NCBI GenBank assembly: GCA_022829145.1 | Contig: CM040746.1 | Span: 35,405,712-35,469,711 of the forward strand | Length of the DNA stretch: 64,000 nt | Source: Albula goreensis | Taxonomy: Eukaryota; Chordata; Actinopteri; Albuliformes; Albulidae | Direction of reading: 5' to 3' | In this document: in pieces, positions 9,882 through 22,048 of the stretch | Position numbering within the stretch: the stretch's first letter is position 1 | Layout of the letters: the number at the start of each line of letters is the position of its first letter | Translations under genes and position numbers: made by a program | The notes under the pieces: model-generated | Told to the model about the DNA's origin: nothing | Databases searched by the model: none | What the model saw: only the letters and a program-made list of their open reading frames with translations

Positions 9882-12080
9882 TCCTTACTTATGAATGTAT
9901 TTAAACGGTAATTAATGCATCTGCTTAGGAGTGTTATTAAGAGGATTAATAACGACAGGCAATCCTTTTATTTCCTCAGGAAGAAAAGCACATGCACAGT
10001 GGAAATACAGATCATTTCTTCATCAAATGGAATAAAGAAAACTTCTGTGATCAGACATAGCATGTCCTTTCTGCTTTTGTGGTAAAAATAAACAATGACA
10101 GATGTTATCAAGGTGAAGTGGGCTGCATACAAATAAACAAAAATAGAAGGTGATTTTTTTTTATGAAAACAAAGATCCAAACGCGGGGTCCATGTTGTTT
10201 TCTGAACAGCTTTTGTCTCCCTGCTTTTGCTTGCCATCCCAGTTTGAAATGGCCATGTTTATGGGCCCATCGGCATTGCTCTGACATCTCATGTCTTTTC
10301 ATTCACTATCCGCCAGCTGCCATTTTAAAGCGCGTATGTTTGGTCACATGAACTCGATGATTTACCGACTCGTTAGTCTGACACCTTTCGCGAAAACATA
10401 TCAGGTGGTGAAGCAGGTTATTTAGCATGTGTTATGTCTTCAGTTTTATCTTTTAATTATGTTTATGTTTTATATAATAATATCATTATAATTATGTTGC
10501 AACAAGCGTGTTTGTACAAGCCAAATAAGATGTGATTTGCATCTATTATTTAAGCAGAAATAAACTGCAGTTGTCAAGGAGCCTATAGAAGACACTGGGT
10601 GTGATTAAACTAAATATGATTGGTGGGCTGTGTCCCCAAGAGCTATTACAGTAGCAACTGGCCCAACCCAGATCCTACTTATACCAATATAAGTCAAAAA
10701 GCCTAAACTGATCCAGGATCAGTGCTCACTGATGTTTATGTGGCAGTTAATAACTCCATTCAAAGCCTCCGTGCCTGAAATTGTGAACGTCAAGCTTATT
10801 CAGCTTCTTAACCCGTTGCTTAGGAGGTATCTGAATCTTAGCCAAAGGCTCCAGTGCTGATCTTGCTGGTTTTAGCAATTTCAGCTTGAATTTGATGGAA
10901 GACCTTTGCAGAACTACACTACTACTGCATGCTGGGAATGAAGACCTCAGCACTGTCACACATAACAATTAATTCAGAGAAGGTGCACAATCACTTTTTT
11001 TATTGATTTTTGTCATAAAATATAGATGTAGTAGAATTTTACTGCACTAGATAACCATGCCCAGGGCACACAATACCCAAACCAACCTGCAGGTAACATT
11101 TATTTCATTGTTCATCTTATGTATTACTTTTATTAAAGTGCAAAGAATTGTCATTAATCCCATGACTGTTGGAGTTCCAGCTGGCTGTCAATCACTGATT
11201 CATTTGAAACAAATAATGGTCTCCACAGAAAACACCATGATTAACTTAGATTAGTGTGTCCTTGGTAGCTGTGTCCATTTCTGGCTTTGTGATACCTCAT
11301 TTAGTCATCATTACCACAAACACCTTTTGCAGATATTTCTAGGGTGCATCAGCTCTACGATACGAATAAATACATGTGACACTAATCAAAATTGTTATTT
11401 CACATTTTACAAGGGTAAGGCCAGGAAGATTCTGGACTTTCTGCAACAGATCATTACATAAACAGAACTAACAAATGCTGTCATAAACTGAACTGACAAC
11501 AAGAGACGCACCACAAATGAGCTTCACCGATCAAATCATTTGCAGTCAGGAATCTGATGTCTCAGAGTGAATTGATTTGAACATGATAATGAAACACTGT
11601 GTGGAATTTGAACTTATTCTCATTTTCACATTTTTTTTTGTTGATATTCACAGCTCTGTTGCACTCTTACAGTGTTCATTGTGTTCATTGGTAAGTGTAT
11701 ATCAGTGGCACAAAAGTGCAGGATGAAGAGCCGCTGTCTTAACAGGGCTGGAGAGGCACCAGTGGTATCAGAGATGGTAGATAATTCTGCACTGTCAAAA
11801 ATTAAGTTGTTGACCTCTTGTTATGGTAACACTTTTAATGTAACATTTAGCACTTAACCCAAAAGGTCAACATTTGAAATCTGAGCCTGAGCCTGGATCA
11901 GGACTTGCTGTCTCAAATGTGCTGTTCAAAGGTTTCAAAGACATTTTTCACGACTTCAGAACATCAGTAAGTCATTCCAGTTTACTGACAGAAAACTTCT
12001 GCATTGCTCTCTGTCAGTTATATCTTCTGGAACACATTGCGCTGATAGATGTGCATGGCAAATGACAGGCTACCCAAAGC
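9882..12080. other. A+T-rich unique DNA, no gene supported
   Basis: Only short, overlapping frames occur. The segment 10650-10740 contains CTGATCCAGGATCAG, an imperfect palindrome around GATCCAGGATC, but I recognise no repeat family. An exon-like 37-nt segment at 11654-11690 was considered and not accepted. Confidence 0.5.
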
Positions 12081-12290
12081 TGGTTCCTCTTTCCCAGGAG
12101 TCCTGAGCTTTGGCAGAATGGATGGGCCCTGATGTCCTGGAGAGTAGTGCCTGGGACACTTGGCCTTGGTATGAGATCACAGCAGCTCTCTGCCATTATC
12201 TCTAGCGCTGGCTCCGGCAGCAAGCTCAGGCTGATAAATCGATTACAGGCACCAGACGCACGGTGCCAGGCCTGAAAACAGCGGGCAAAA
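12081..12290. promoter_or_regulatory. Candidate noncoding regulatory island
   Basis: It is richer in G+C and free of repeats compared with its flanks. CTGATAAATCGATTACAGG (12230-12248) contains GATAA and a palindromic ATCGAT with an adjacent GATTA. No domain is seen in the 69-codon minus-strand frame that covers part of it. Function is inferred from composition only. Confidence 0.25.
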
Positions 12291-13330
12291 AAGGAAACAT
12301 TTTGATTTTAACTGACACATAAAAGGCACTTCTTCATCCTCTTCTTCCTCTTCTTCTACTACTTCTTGATATAATAAAACAAAGTAATTTATGCAGTGGC
12401 TTATAACTACCTACATGTAGTCCAAACGGCCATAATAATGAACACAATTGCCTAAATTGCTCCTACATAAAACAGGATTATGGCTACATGCCCTATCTCA
12501 GTAACAAAAAATAAAATAAATAAAAATACCAAAAAGCAGAGTTTAGCTGCAGGCTTTTGTTCAGCTGGCAGAACACAGCAGATCCCATTCGGATGGTGGG
12601 CCCATTTGCAATCTAGCAGTGATGTGGGCCGTTGCCATGACTGAGGTCCGCGAGCGAGACCGAGGCTCTTCTGGTGGAGTCCTACAGTCAAGGAGCAGAC
12701 AGCAGCACTAGGCCAAAACCGGTCCATGGGGGGAGGGAGGGAGATGAGAGATGAAACTCAGGAAGTGGAGGAGGTGTGATCAAGCATGTGATATGCCGCT
12801 GCCATAGTCTTGCGGTGACTGGAGGTTGTGATGTGCATGCAGTCAAGGGAACATCAGAGGGTGGCCTGGGAACAGCGAGGGACATGGTAGACCAGATGGG
12901 CCAGAGGGGGGCTGTGGATGAAGGCACTGGCTAGAGAGGCCAGGCCAGGCTGGAGAGGCTCTCATTGGCCCTGGCAGTGCAATACTGCAGGAGAGGCTGG
13001 AGCCGCTAGCTGAGCTGAGTAGGTGGTGCGTAGGTGGATTCTGCTCGTTTAATGGTGGCTGGGGGAGGTCAGCGTGCTGAGGTTCTGAGAGAACACTGGC
13101 ATGCGCGATGTTGAGAGTAATTCTGAGGGTCTGGCAGAGGGTCAGAACAGCATTCTCCTGGGTGCTGGTGAGGCCCAGCCTCGCTGATGAGTCTGGCTGG
13201 GAGGTAATTGTATCCGTGTGTCATGCAAAGTCAATGGGCTCCTCTCTGATCCACATCCACTCAGCTCTCTCAGGGCTAACTGGACACATCCACGGCTCAG
13301 AAGTGCTGCGTTTTTGACCTACATACGCCA
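12291..13330. other. Moderately G+C-rich DNA without a supported gene
   Basis: Frames of 69-91 codons occur on both strands (for example near 12452-12927 minus and 13108-13317 plus). They lack recognisable domains and overlap each other. CTTCTTC-type pyrimidine runs occur at about 12335-12366. I see no splice-bounded exon. Confidence 0.45.
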
Positions 13331-13850
13331 GGTCTCTGAAAATGGACATTAGTGATCTTTGAAAGCTTACATTAGAGGAAGCAGACTCTTATATGGACTT
13401 GAGCAAGTGGGGAAGACCTGGCTGAAGACATTACATCTGCGCCCTCTGCCTCTGCAGTGATGCTGCTCATCTCTTTGAAGGGGTAAATTAGCCATTTAAC
13501 CAATGCATTTGGAGAGGGGATCGCCTAAGTTCTTGTCAAAAGCAAAGCCCAATTCGATATGTGCTCAACGTGGCAGATAAATCACCTCTCAATTACTCAG
13601 AGCTGCCTGCCTCTAGATGCAGTCCAGGGAAATTTCAGGTGGATGGTACAGCTAATTGCGATGGCCCCTGTGTAAATTGGATTAGATTATGCAGAGGCAT
13701 GACATGCTTCTGAGCAGCTCTCCTGCCTCCCAGTCATAAATGCATGCAGAGCCCTGAGCATACCGATAATAAACACGACATTAAATATGAATAGTTAATT
13801 GTTTTCATCGCTGTTGTTACTGTTGCAGTGGAATTGTTGTTGGCAGTCAT
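13331..13850. promoter_or_regulatory. Candidate conserved noncoding element
   Basis: A 500-bp repeat-free segment is dense in homeodomain-like words: TAAATTAGCC (13493-13502), CTCAATTACTC (about 13588-13598), CTAATTGCG (13652-13660) and AGTTAATTG (13793-13801). It also has CAGGTGG (about 13637-13643), an E2-box. All six frames contain stops and no domain is seen. This composition is typical of developmental enhancers, but no alignment was possible. Confidence 0.35.
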
Positions 13851-16272
13851 CATCTTTCCCTTTCATCATCATCATTGTGAGAGATGTCCCACCTTTGTTT
13901 TGAAAAAAACTAACAAGAAGTTAGTATGACCCTTCTCGATTTGTGTACCAGGAATGGCTATTCAACAGTTATGAGCTGAAGACAATGCTGTATGTGGGCT
14001 AATTTTCTATCTCTGTAAGGACTTTGATCTCACAAGTCAAAAGTTCAGATGAAAATGATTTATAATCCACACTCATGAAACAGAGTATAAACAAAGGAAA
14101 GCAAACTGCTGTAGGAAAATAAAGAACTGCTCACATTTCATTGGCTGGTTTCAGCAGGTCACAATCTTGAAATATTTTTTGTGTTCGCTGTATAGATACC
14201 CAATAACATTAGTCAGATTGTATTCTGGTTGCTACTCTGCATGTTTGTTAGCATCAAAGATACACAGCTAATTAGTGGTGTTTGTATATGTACAAGCTTG
14301 CTGACTCATTGGTTATCCCTCTTAAGTCCAAATGTGCGGGTGAATTTGCAGTTGCCAAGCTGCCGGATTTCGTTCCCCTTTTTCATATATTTATTTATTT
14401 TTTATCTTCAGTTGAACAAAACAATGCCTTTCAAATGCAAATTGCTGGAGCATAAAGACCCAATAATGCTGCTGTGAGACATTCTAGGAATAGACGGAAA
14501 TATACTGTTACCCTGTAATGTACTGGCCTTCTGTGAATTCCCTGGGAAACAAAATTGACTCTTTTTTTTTACAGTTAGCATAATGGAAACAGCCTTTAAA
14601 AATAAAAAAAAAGCAAGTTCTGTCATTGAGTCTGGCTGGATGCACCGCTAAGTCTGTACTAATCTGATGTCTTGCTCTTTAGTCTAAGACACTCTGAATT
14701 TTAAATGCCCCCCCTACCCGATGACATTTTTAACCATCGTTCAAATTTTTGAGTAGAGAGAGAACAAAAAAATCTAAAACATATACTTGATGTCATGCAG
14801 TGAGGAAAAATAGACAAATGCTTTTAATTCCATCTACGGGGTTAAGGGGGCAGTGGGGGGGGTTAATTCCATTTAATTCCTTATTTTAGGGAGTGTTCTT
14901 AGAATGGATGGATTGCTGGAATCCCATTTGAAATGATACAGAAGTGTAATAAAGTTGGATGGTGAAGTAGACACGAGAGCTAAAAACAGGCAGTTTGGAC
15001 CCAACAGGGAGCAAGAGGCACAGTATGCGGTTTGGGGGGAGAAATTACTTTGCCAGTGTGCAACATATGCCAGTTATTGCATTTAGAAGCTAATGAAAGG
15101 CAATTTTCACCACGGTTACACTTGCTTCTTCTTTAATTTTAATCATAGCTGACAACTGAGATGCATTGCTTAAGAGACCTGTACAAATATATAAGGTTAT
15201 ATACCTGGGAGGCAGGGAAATTGAATTTTAATGAGCTGCCAAAAAATATAGCTAATCTGTGGGATGCAATCAAAGAGAGGTGTTATAGCCTCCTTAAGGC
15301 AGTATAGGTTTTTCTTTTCCCTTTCACTTATTTCTTTATTTATGTGCTTTTTTAATTTATTTATTTATTTATTACCAAAGATACATAAATCAAGCATGTC
15401 CTGGTTTCAAACTGTGCAACCAATTTGATCCCATGTATGCACATGCATTGAATTTTCACCTGCAACAACCAGTATTTCACCGACATAAAAAAGTCCTTGG
15501 AAAACAAATCTGGAATTCTGAAAAAGGCTCTCAGATTGTGTCTTGGTCATCGGTTGTATATTCAAAAGCCAAGCTCTCGATCAATTAAGGTTGTTGACAA
15601 CTTGAGGTTACGTTTGGCCATAATTTTGTCCATAAACTTATTGTGACACAATTCAGATTTGGCTTGTTGCCATTTGCTATTTCATTCAACTCTCCACTTT
15701 TCACACATGCTTTAGTTTCAGTGACCATATTTTCATGCCCTCAGCAAATAAGAATGGAAAGTGTTTCCAATGGAATTGCTTGCAATATAGCAATAAATCA
15801 AATGCATTAGTTTATGGAAAATCCTGGGATATGAATATAGGACATTTTTCATGGCATGCGTAGCTATTTGTCGTAAAGCCACCTTAAATGGGCAAATTCT
15901 TCAGTAGGTTTTAGTTTTCATGATAATTAAGAACACTTTACCAGTTCCTTACAAGTCATTTATTATTATGGTTGGACTGAACTCCAGAATACACACTGTG
16001 TCTCTATGACGGCACAGTTTACACAACTGCTGATATTTTAAATATTCATTAGTAGCTATGCATTGTCAAAACTGTCCTGGATGAAATAGAATGTTTTATA
16101 ATAAGGCTTCATGCAGTGTATAAGTAAGACATTTACATATCTGGTCACAACAAATACAATGGCATAATTTCTTTGATTTCATTGTAATCATATAGCTATA
16201 TGCTGTCAGATCTGTGTTTAAGTAAAAATAGCAAACAATCTATGGCTGTCATGTATAGATAGGGAGCCGGGG
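13851..16272. other. A+T-rich unique DNA, nothing recognised
   Basis: It contains short poly-T and poly-A runs, a G9 run near 14852-14860 followed by two close copies of TTAATTCCATTTAATTCC, and short (TTTA)n runs near 15355-15371. No gene, RNA or repeat family was recognised. Confidence 0.5.
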
Positions 16273-16299
16273 AGAAAGAAAGAAAGAAAGAAAGAAAGA
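16273..16299. repeat. (GAAA)n microsatellite
   Basis: About six to seven GAAA units, followed by an A run. Confidence 0.95.
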
Positions 16300-16852
16300 G
16301 AGAAAAAAAAACATTAATATTAATTTCAGTAACCACCAGCCTACTACTGCCTATCAAAATGGCTTTAGTTATTATTCTAGCACTTCATCAGTGCGCCATA
16401 TCATGTTCTCTCTGTTTTTCCAGCAATATTTCCTCCTTGTTCGTTTCCATCAGAGCAAATGGGGATGGCAGAGCATGCCTCTGTGATGTGCCGGTTCTGT
16501 AGAACATGGATAGAATCATAGTAGTAGCCTACACCAAGGATGAGAGCCCTCTGCTGCAGCTGGTCCAGATACACGAGCTTATTGATCCTGACAGGCAGGA
16601 AAGAGCTGCAATGAGTTTCCCACTGAACATACCGTCGCCCCTAGTGACAGCTGCTTTACTCAACTGCCGTGAAAAAAAAGTGTGTACAATCTATGTTTTT
16701 TTATTGGCACCAACTTTGGTACTGTCTATACATTTTCTTTCTTTTTTTTTTTTTTTTTTTGGGAAATATAATGTCTTGCTAGAAAACTCATGCATGAATT
16801 TACAATGATAATATGGTATCACATATCCCATCCATTTTCCCCATGATAATTA

Positions 16853-16853
<1 letters not shown>

Positions 16854-16934
<81 letters not shown>
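16854..16934. repeat. Compound (ACT)n-(AAT)n microsatellite
   Basis: ACT triplets (16854-16892) pass directly into AAT triplets (16893-16934). A T19 run lies just upstream (16742-16760). Confidence 0.97.
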
Positions 16935-16935
<1 letters not shown>

Positions 16936-17149
16936 TGTCCTACATCTGTGAGACAGGCCCGTACTTTATTTGAACATATGGTGTATGGTACAGGGATCTT
17001 GTGAACACCCTTGAAATATATACTTATGACGAGTCAAGGAGGTTTTTCCACAGGCAAAAAGGCCCTGGGTGCAAAACACACACACACACAGACATAAACA
17101 AATAGAGTGAAACCATTTTCAATGGGAATACGGCATGTTTTGAGCAGTG

Positions 17150-17450
17150 AGGTGGTTTCCCAGGGCAGAAGTTGCTAACTTGACTGTAATGACCTTGTTT
17201 CCCCTTGTTCCTCCACCTGTTGGTCCTTTGTCTGAGGCGAAACTCTGGAGGCCCTAGCCTTAGGCCAGTGCCTTATGCAAATGAGCTGTGCTCCAGCAGA
17301 GGTCTGTGAGCCAGCAGTGTGTTTGCTGGCTCTAGATGTCACTTGTGTGGGAGGCAGCGGGGAGGGAGGCCTCTGTCACCATAGCAAAAGCTCATGGAAA
17401 GAGAAAACAATGCACTTGGCTTGCAATGAGCGATGATTATGTGAAAAAAT
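17150..17450. promoter_or_regulatory. Candidate regulatory island with consensus octamer
   Basis: A repeat-free segment contains the exact POU/OCT octamer ATGCAAAT at 17275-17282, the E2-box CACCTG at about 17213-17218 and CCTTTGTC (about 17225-17232), a SOX/TCF-like word. It is more G+C-rich than its flanks. A 68-codon frame across it has no recognisable domain and runs into the poly-A tract at 17490-17506. Enhancer function is inference. Confidence 0.35.
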
Positions 17451-19849
17451 ATGTCAATGGGCCAGTCACATTGAAGTATTTTTTATTGCAAAAAAAAAAA
17501 AAAAAATTGTGTTGCTGTTGTGTTTTTGTGGAGGTTAACTGAATCACTTCTGACTCACAGCCAGCTTTTACCTTCTGCACCATGCATAAACCTTATCTAC
17601 TTAGTGTCTCTGGTTGGACTCTTGTCTTGTTTATTTTATTTATTATTTTTTTTTACCTTCCAAACCTGTGACACTTTGAGGTGATTTCAGGTAACCACTC
17701 ATCAACCATGCTGCTGTCTGAAATTTAAAATTGTTGGCTTTTTTTTCAGGACAGATCCAAAGAGATGGTCGGTTCAGACTTTGTTCTTGACTGACACAAC
17801 CTGTATAAAAACATGGCAGAGGAATAGAGTCTGTCTGCCTCATAGGGTTTGTTTGTTATTAAAATAATATCCAATCAGCCTTTGACGGGTTCTGCCTCAA
17901 GCCACGCCTTGCACTGTTTTCAGGTAGGCCAATCAAATTGAAATGTTTTGTCGCCCGAAGCAGCATCAAAATAATTGTTTTGATATGTTGCAGTTTTATC
18001 TGGCACTGAAATTAATTGGAAATGATGCAAGGGGAACAACTACAATAATTTTCAAAAGAGAGCATCTACAGCGAGCCATGTTCCCCCAGCATGCAATATT
18101 GAATCTTAGCCCAATATCAGTCGCCTGCAAAACTTTTACACTCCGTGTGAAACGTGAGAACTGCACGCTGCATGTATTTCATATAATAGCCCAAACAGTT
18201 TCCAAATAAGAGTGCTAATGATACCCAAATATTTTTTTTTCTCAAAGGCTGTAAAATAGTTTTTGATAGGACACAGGATATTGCTTTGATAGCTCTGATA
18301 AGCAGCTCTTGCTAGGCCACTGTGTGTGTCAGCGCAGGTAAAGAACTTCAGGTCAGGAGTGAATGTGACTTCACTCCTCTTGGAATGCTCTGAACACGTG
18401 TGATTATGTCGAAAAGTGAGATGTTGAGCTCTCACTCAACTAAACCTCCTTGAGAAGGCTGTGACTTACATCCAGTCAACACTGGTCACTCCCTCCAAAG
18501 TGCACTACTGACACATCAAGTATCACATTCCACTACAGGAAGAAAGAGATGCACCAGGAAGGTATTCATGACTGCAGAACTGTTTATAGAGAGCAAATGT
18601 TGGAGACATAACTTCCTCTCCCCCAAATCCCCCTATGGCAGAACATATATGACATTAAAGGCATACATTAAAACAAAACAGTAACAACCGCTGCAGGTAT
18701 CGCTCTGAGCCTCTTGTAAAGGGAAGTAAGCAGCGTCTTGTAAAATAAAATGCTCTCAAAAACTTTTTTTTTTTTTTTTTTTTTCGCTTTTAACATTCTC
18801 CATTCTCACCAGCTGTCATCTCCCCTAGTCATGCTACGAAGTGCCCCGGGCAATGTGACTCACAGAGAATTGGGGAAAAAAAAAAACAATCTGCAATGAG
18901 ATCAAAACCATTTGATACACATGATCAAAAACATCATACACATTAAAAAAAAAAAAAAAAATTCCTTACTCCTTTTTCCTTAGTGCAAGACATACTTCTT
19001 TGTTTTTATGCATTTTTGTCAGTGTAGTACAAGGAAGATAGAAAAAAAAAACAACCAGGAGTAGCTCATTCAGTGTCAGGCCCTTTAGAGAGGATGCCAG
19101 GAAGTAGACAACATAAAGTCCCCTTGTAAGAGTAGAGAATGCCAATGGAGCTGACTGGCACCTCAGGCCGATGTGCCAGCATACCCATGCTTCTCAGGCA
19201 ACGGTGAATGAGCCGCTTGTTTGTTAATGAGCCGGCCTCAGTCATGGTCATTCCTCCCCACCTGGTGCATGCTGGGAAGGACACGCCAGTATGCCTTAGC
19301 AGCGATGCGTGTTGAGCGGCAGTGGCAGTGCATGGGACAGGAAAGAGTAGCGCCTAACTTTCTTTAGGGAAACACAGCTGTTGGCTGCCAGGGTGCAATG
19401 AGATAAATTCAAAAGACATTCCTCTATAAATGGAAAGACCTGCCTGGCTTTACTTTTCATTATTTTATATAAGCAATGGCATTGCACATAAATGCTCAAT
19501 TATTATTTAATCATCTGTGATTACAAACAGCATGTGTTTGATTATAAAAGTTCACCCACAAATTTTATCATAACAAATTGTACATCAGACAGACATATTA
19601 TCATATATTCCACCATGGTCACAAGTAGTGCAGTTTGTCCTATTTTTGACATAAATTATATATACCAATGGTGTAGTTGTTTTTGGAATTTTTCAATAAC
19701 ACACTGATTTTAGGGACCACTGGCTTCTTTTATTGAGGCCGTACAAATAGAGGGAAATCAGATGTCTGAACATACAGTATATATTTTTGTGAATGTTTTC
19801 AGTTTTCAGCTGCCATAAATGTTTGTGTCATGCCTAAGTTAACCCACTG
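17451..19849. other. A+T-rich unique DNA with homopolymer runs
   Basis: Homopolymer runs occur at 17490-17506 (A), 18764-18784 (T21) and 18944-18961 (A). Short frames occur on both strands, none convincing. No repeat family or RNA gene was recognised. Confidence 0.5.
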
Positions 19850-20370
19850 TGAGGATCCGACGCCTTCAGCGTGGTCACTGCTTCTAACAGCTCGTTGATC
19901 AAGAATCGCAGTCCCGCACAAAAGTAGTGTTTACTTTAGGAGAGTGCAGTCGTTTTTTTGGCTGTGCAAGCAGGAACTGAATCTTCATGCTGTACCGACG
20001 GTTCGAGCTCTCGAGGAATGTGGCCTTTTGGCATGAGTTCATCAGCTGTGGAACAGTGATGTGTAACTGCTTACTAAGCACATATCCGACGGCCTCCCCC
20101 CGCGCTCATCTCCACAGAACCACTGCCGCTGTGTCCCGTCAATTCCCTGTCTCTCTCTGACACCAGAACCGGGCCAATCCCAGGCCAAAGCTTCGCTGCT
20201 CTTGCTTTCCGTCTGCTCTCTCGTTTTCCCATTTGCTTCTGCATTTCACAGCTGCTCCTGATCATCTTGCCAAAGAGAATTAGAGTGTTTTCATCGTCTG
20301 ACAAGTGATTGAAGTGTGTATGTTTTCCATTGCACAGTTTTAAGTGCAGTGCTTGGTTCATGCCATCCGT
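19850..20370. promoter_or_regulatory. Candidate noncoding regulatory island
   Basis: Repeat-free, with more CpG than the flanks (GATCCGACGCC near 19855, CTGTACCGACGGTTCGAGC near 19990, ATCCGACGGCC near 20084). Frames of 60 and 95 codons on the minus strand overlap at 20074-20081 and show no domain. It could be an ancient enhancer or a remnant of a promoter CpG island. Nothing seen decides between them. Confidence 0.3.
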
Positions 20371-20460
20371 TTGTTCATGTGTTCATTCATTAATGCTTTG
20401 TTGTATCCATTCATTCAATTCATTCATTCATTTTAACAAAAGCATTTAATGATCTTTGTT
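20371..20460. repeat. Degenerate (TTCA)n-like stretch
   Basis: TTCATTCA-type words recur between about 20373 and 20433, interrupted by unrelated bases. Confidence 0.6.
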
Positions 20461-20600
20461 AAACCATAGTATTTAATAATACTTACCAATGTTAAGCTGG
20501 AGATCATCACATTTAATAAATAGTCTTTAGAGATATAATTAATATATTAGCGCATAATATTGATTTAAGGATTTGCGAGACCACACACAAAGCCTATTAT

Positions 20601-20622
20601 CATACCCTAGGCCTAGGGTATG
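20601..20622. repeat. Perfect 22-bp palindrome without spacer
   Basis: CATACCCTAGG is followed directly by its reverse complement CCTAGGGTATG. The symmetry ends exactly at 20600/20623. It contains overlapping AGGCCT and CCTAGG palindromes. Confidence 0.97.
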
Positions 20623-20699
20623 TACTTTCTCTTTCAGAAGCACTGGACTGAGTCAAGTTAATATGGCTTTTTATTTGTAAGTCAGAGCCCCCTGAGGTG

Positions 20700-21282
20700 A
20701 CCTAGGTTACTGCCACTTTAAAACACAGTCATTCTTTTCCAATTTCAAAATGAATGCATACATTCGGATACAAACACAGCGCGCTTCCGCTCTTAATATT
20801 TACGCATTTGCGGAAGATTACATATAGGCTTTTCCACCATGGTGATAAATGAACGTGTTTTTGTGTGAACAGCTTTGTTTGGTTTTTCTGGGAGAATGAG
20901 ATGTGATTTTTAATGCAGTTAATCCTGTTAAGAGACATTGCAAATAAACTCATTACTGCCTGAGGAAAACAGTGGTGGGGGAGGCAGACTGTTGCTCCTC
21001 CACTGTAGGTGGCAAGATTAAACACAATACCAAATCCAGCTCGCCTTCTTCCATTCAAAACACCAGCCTGGAATGCTGCTCAGGGGTTACGTTTTCTGCT
21101 CCTGTTTTTGTAGTTACTATAAAATTAAAACATATCCAAGCCGTTTTCCCATCTTACTGCAATGTGAAGGCATCTGGAATTTCATATTTATCCTTTATTT
21201 ATTTTTAATTTGCATGAGCTGAGAGGCCAGCCTCCGCGGTAAAATCTGAGCCCTTTAGAAGGTGAAGGTGACAGTGTCCATC
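20700..21282. other. Unique DNA, no gene supported
   Basis: A 109-codon minus-strand frame (20729-21058) and a 78-codon plus-strand frame (20972-21208) overlap and neither shows a domain. No repeat or RNA gene was recognised. Confidence 0.5.
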
Positions 21283-21812
21283 CTCACCTGGATGTGTCCA
21301 GGGACAGGTTTGTGCTTTGACTCACCTGGATGTGACCAGGGACAGGTTTGTGCTTTGACTCACCTGGATGTGTCCAGGGACAGGTTTGTGCTTTGACTCA
21401 CCTGGATGTGTCCAGGGACAGGTTTGTGCTTTGACTCACCTGGATGTGTCCAGGGACATGTTTGTGCTTTGACTCACCTGGATGTGTCCAGGGACAGGTT
21501 TGTGCTTTGACTCACCTGGATGTGTGCAGGGACACGTTTGTGCTTTGACTCACCTGGATGTGTCCAGGGACAGGTTTGTGTCTTGACTCACCTGGATGTG
21601 TCCAGGGACAGGTTTGTGCTTTGACTCACCTGGATGTGTGCAGGGAAACATTTGTGCTTTGACTCACCTGGATGTGTGCAGGGACACGTTTGTGCTTTGA
21701 CTCACCTGGATGTGTCCAGGGACACATTTGTGCTTTGACTCACCTGGATGTGTGCAGGGACACGTTTGTGCTTTGACTCACCTGGATGTGGCCAGGGACA
21801 CGTTTGTGCTTC
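21283..21812. repeat. Minisatellite B: 38-bp unit, 14 copies
   Basis: Units align head to tail around CTCACCTGGATGTG, CAGGGACA and TTTGTGCTTTGA. Internal variation is limited to TGTCC/TGTGC/TGACC/TGGCC and to ACAGG/ACACG/ACATG/AACAT. From unit 2 on, each junction reads TTGACTCACCTGG, joining the AP-1 word TGACTCA to the E-box CACCTG. Periodicity is strictly 38 bp. Open frames inside it are shadows of the repeat. Confidence 0.97.
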
Positions 21813-22028
21813 AAGGCGCAAGTCTCCTAATGCCGCCGTACATCAGGGCCTTGATTGAGGCTTCTCACAGCTCTCAAGCCCACAGTCAGAAAAGAGCAGA
21901 TTCCAGACAGCTTAGCAAATGAGCTCGCAGGACGCAGGTTGTCTCCGTGTCCTCCCCTGCTCCGGAGGGAAGCTGTCATTGCAGAGAGCAGCCCCTCTGT
22001 AACTAGAGCACTCTCAGCTCCAGTCAGG

Positions 22029-22048
22029 TTTTTTTTTTTTTTTTTTTT
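22029..22048. repeat. Poly-T tract
   Basis: A run of 20 T. Confidence 0.95.

Noticed and set aside
11654..11690. 37-nt exon-like segment between CACAG and GTAAGT
   Set aside because: Splice words fit, but the length is not a multiple of three, the upstream pyrimidine tract is broken by purines and no frame continues meaningfully; chance is likely.
16261..16315. CRISPR-like or regular array
   Set aside because: It is a plain GAAA microsatellite; no direct repeat with unique spacers exists anywhere in the window, and the DNA is vertebrate-like.
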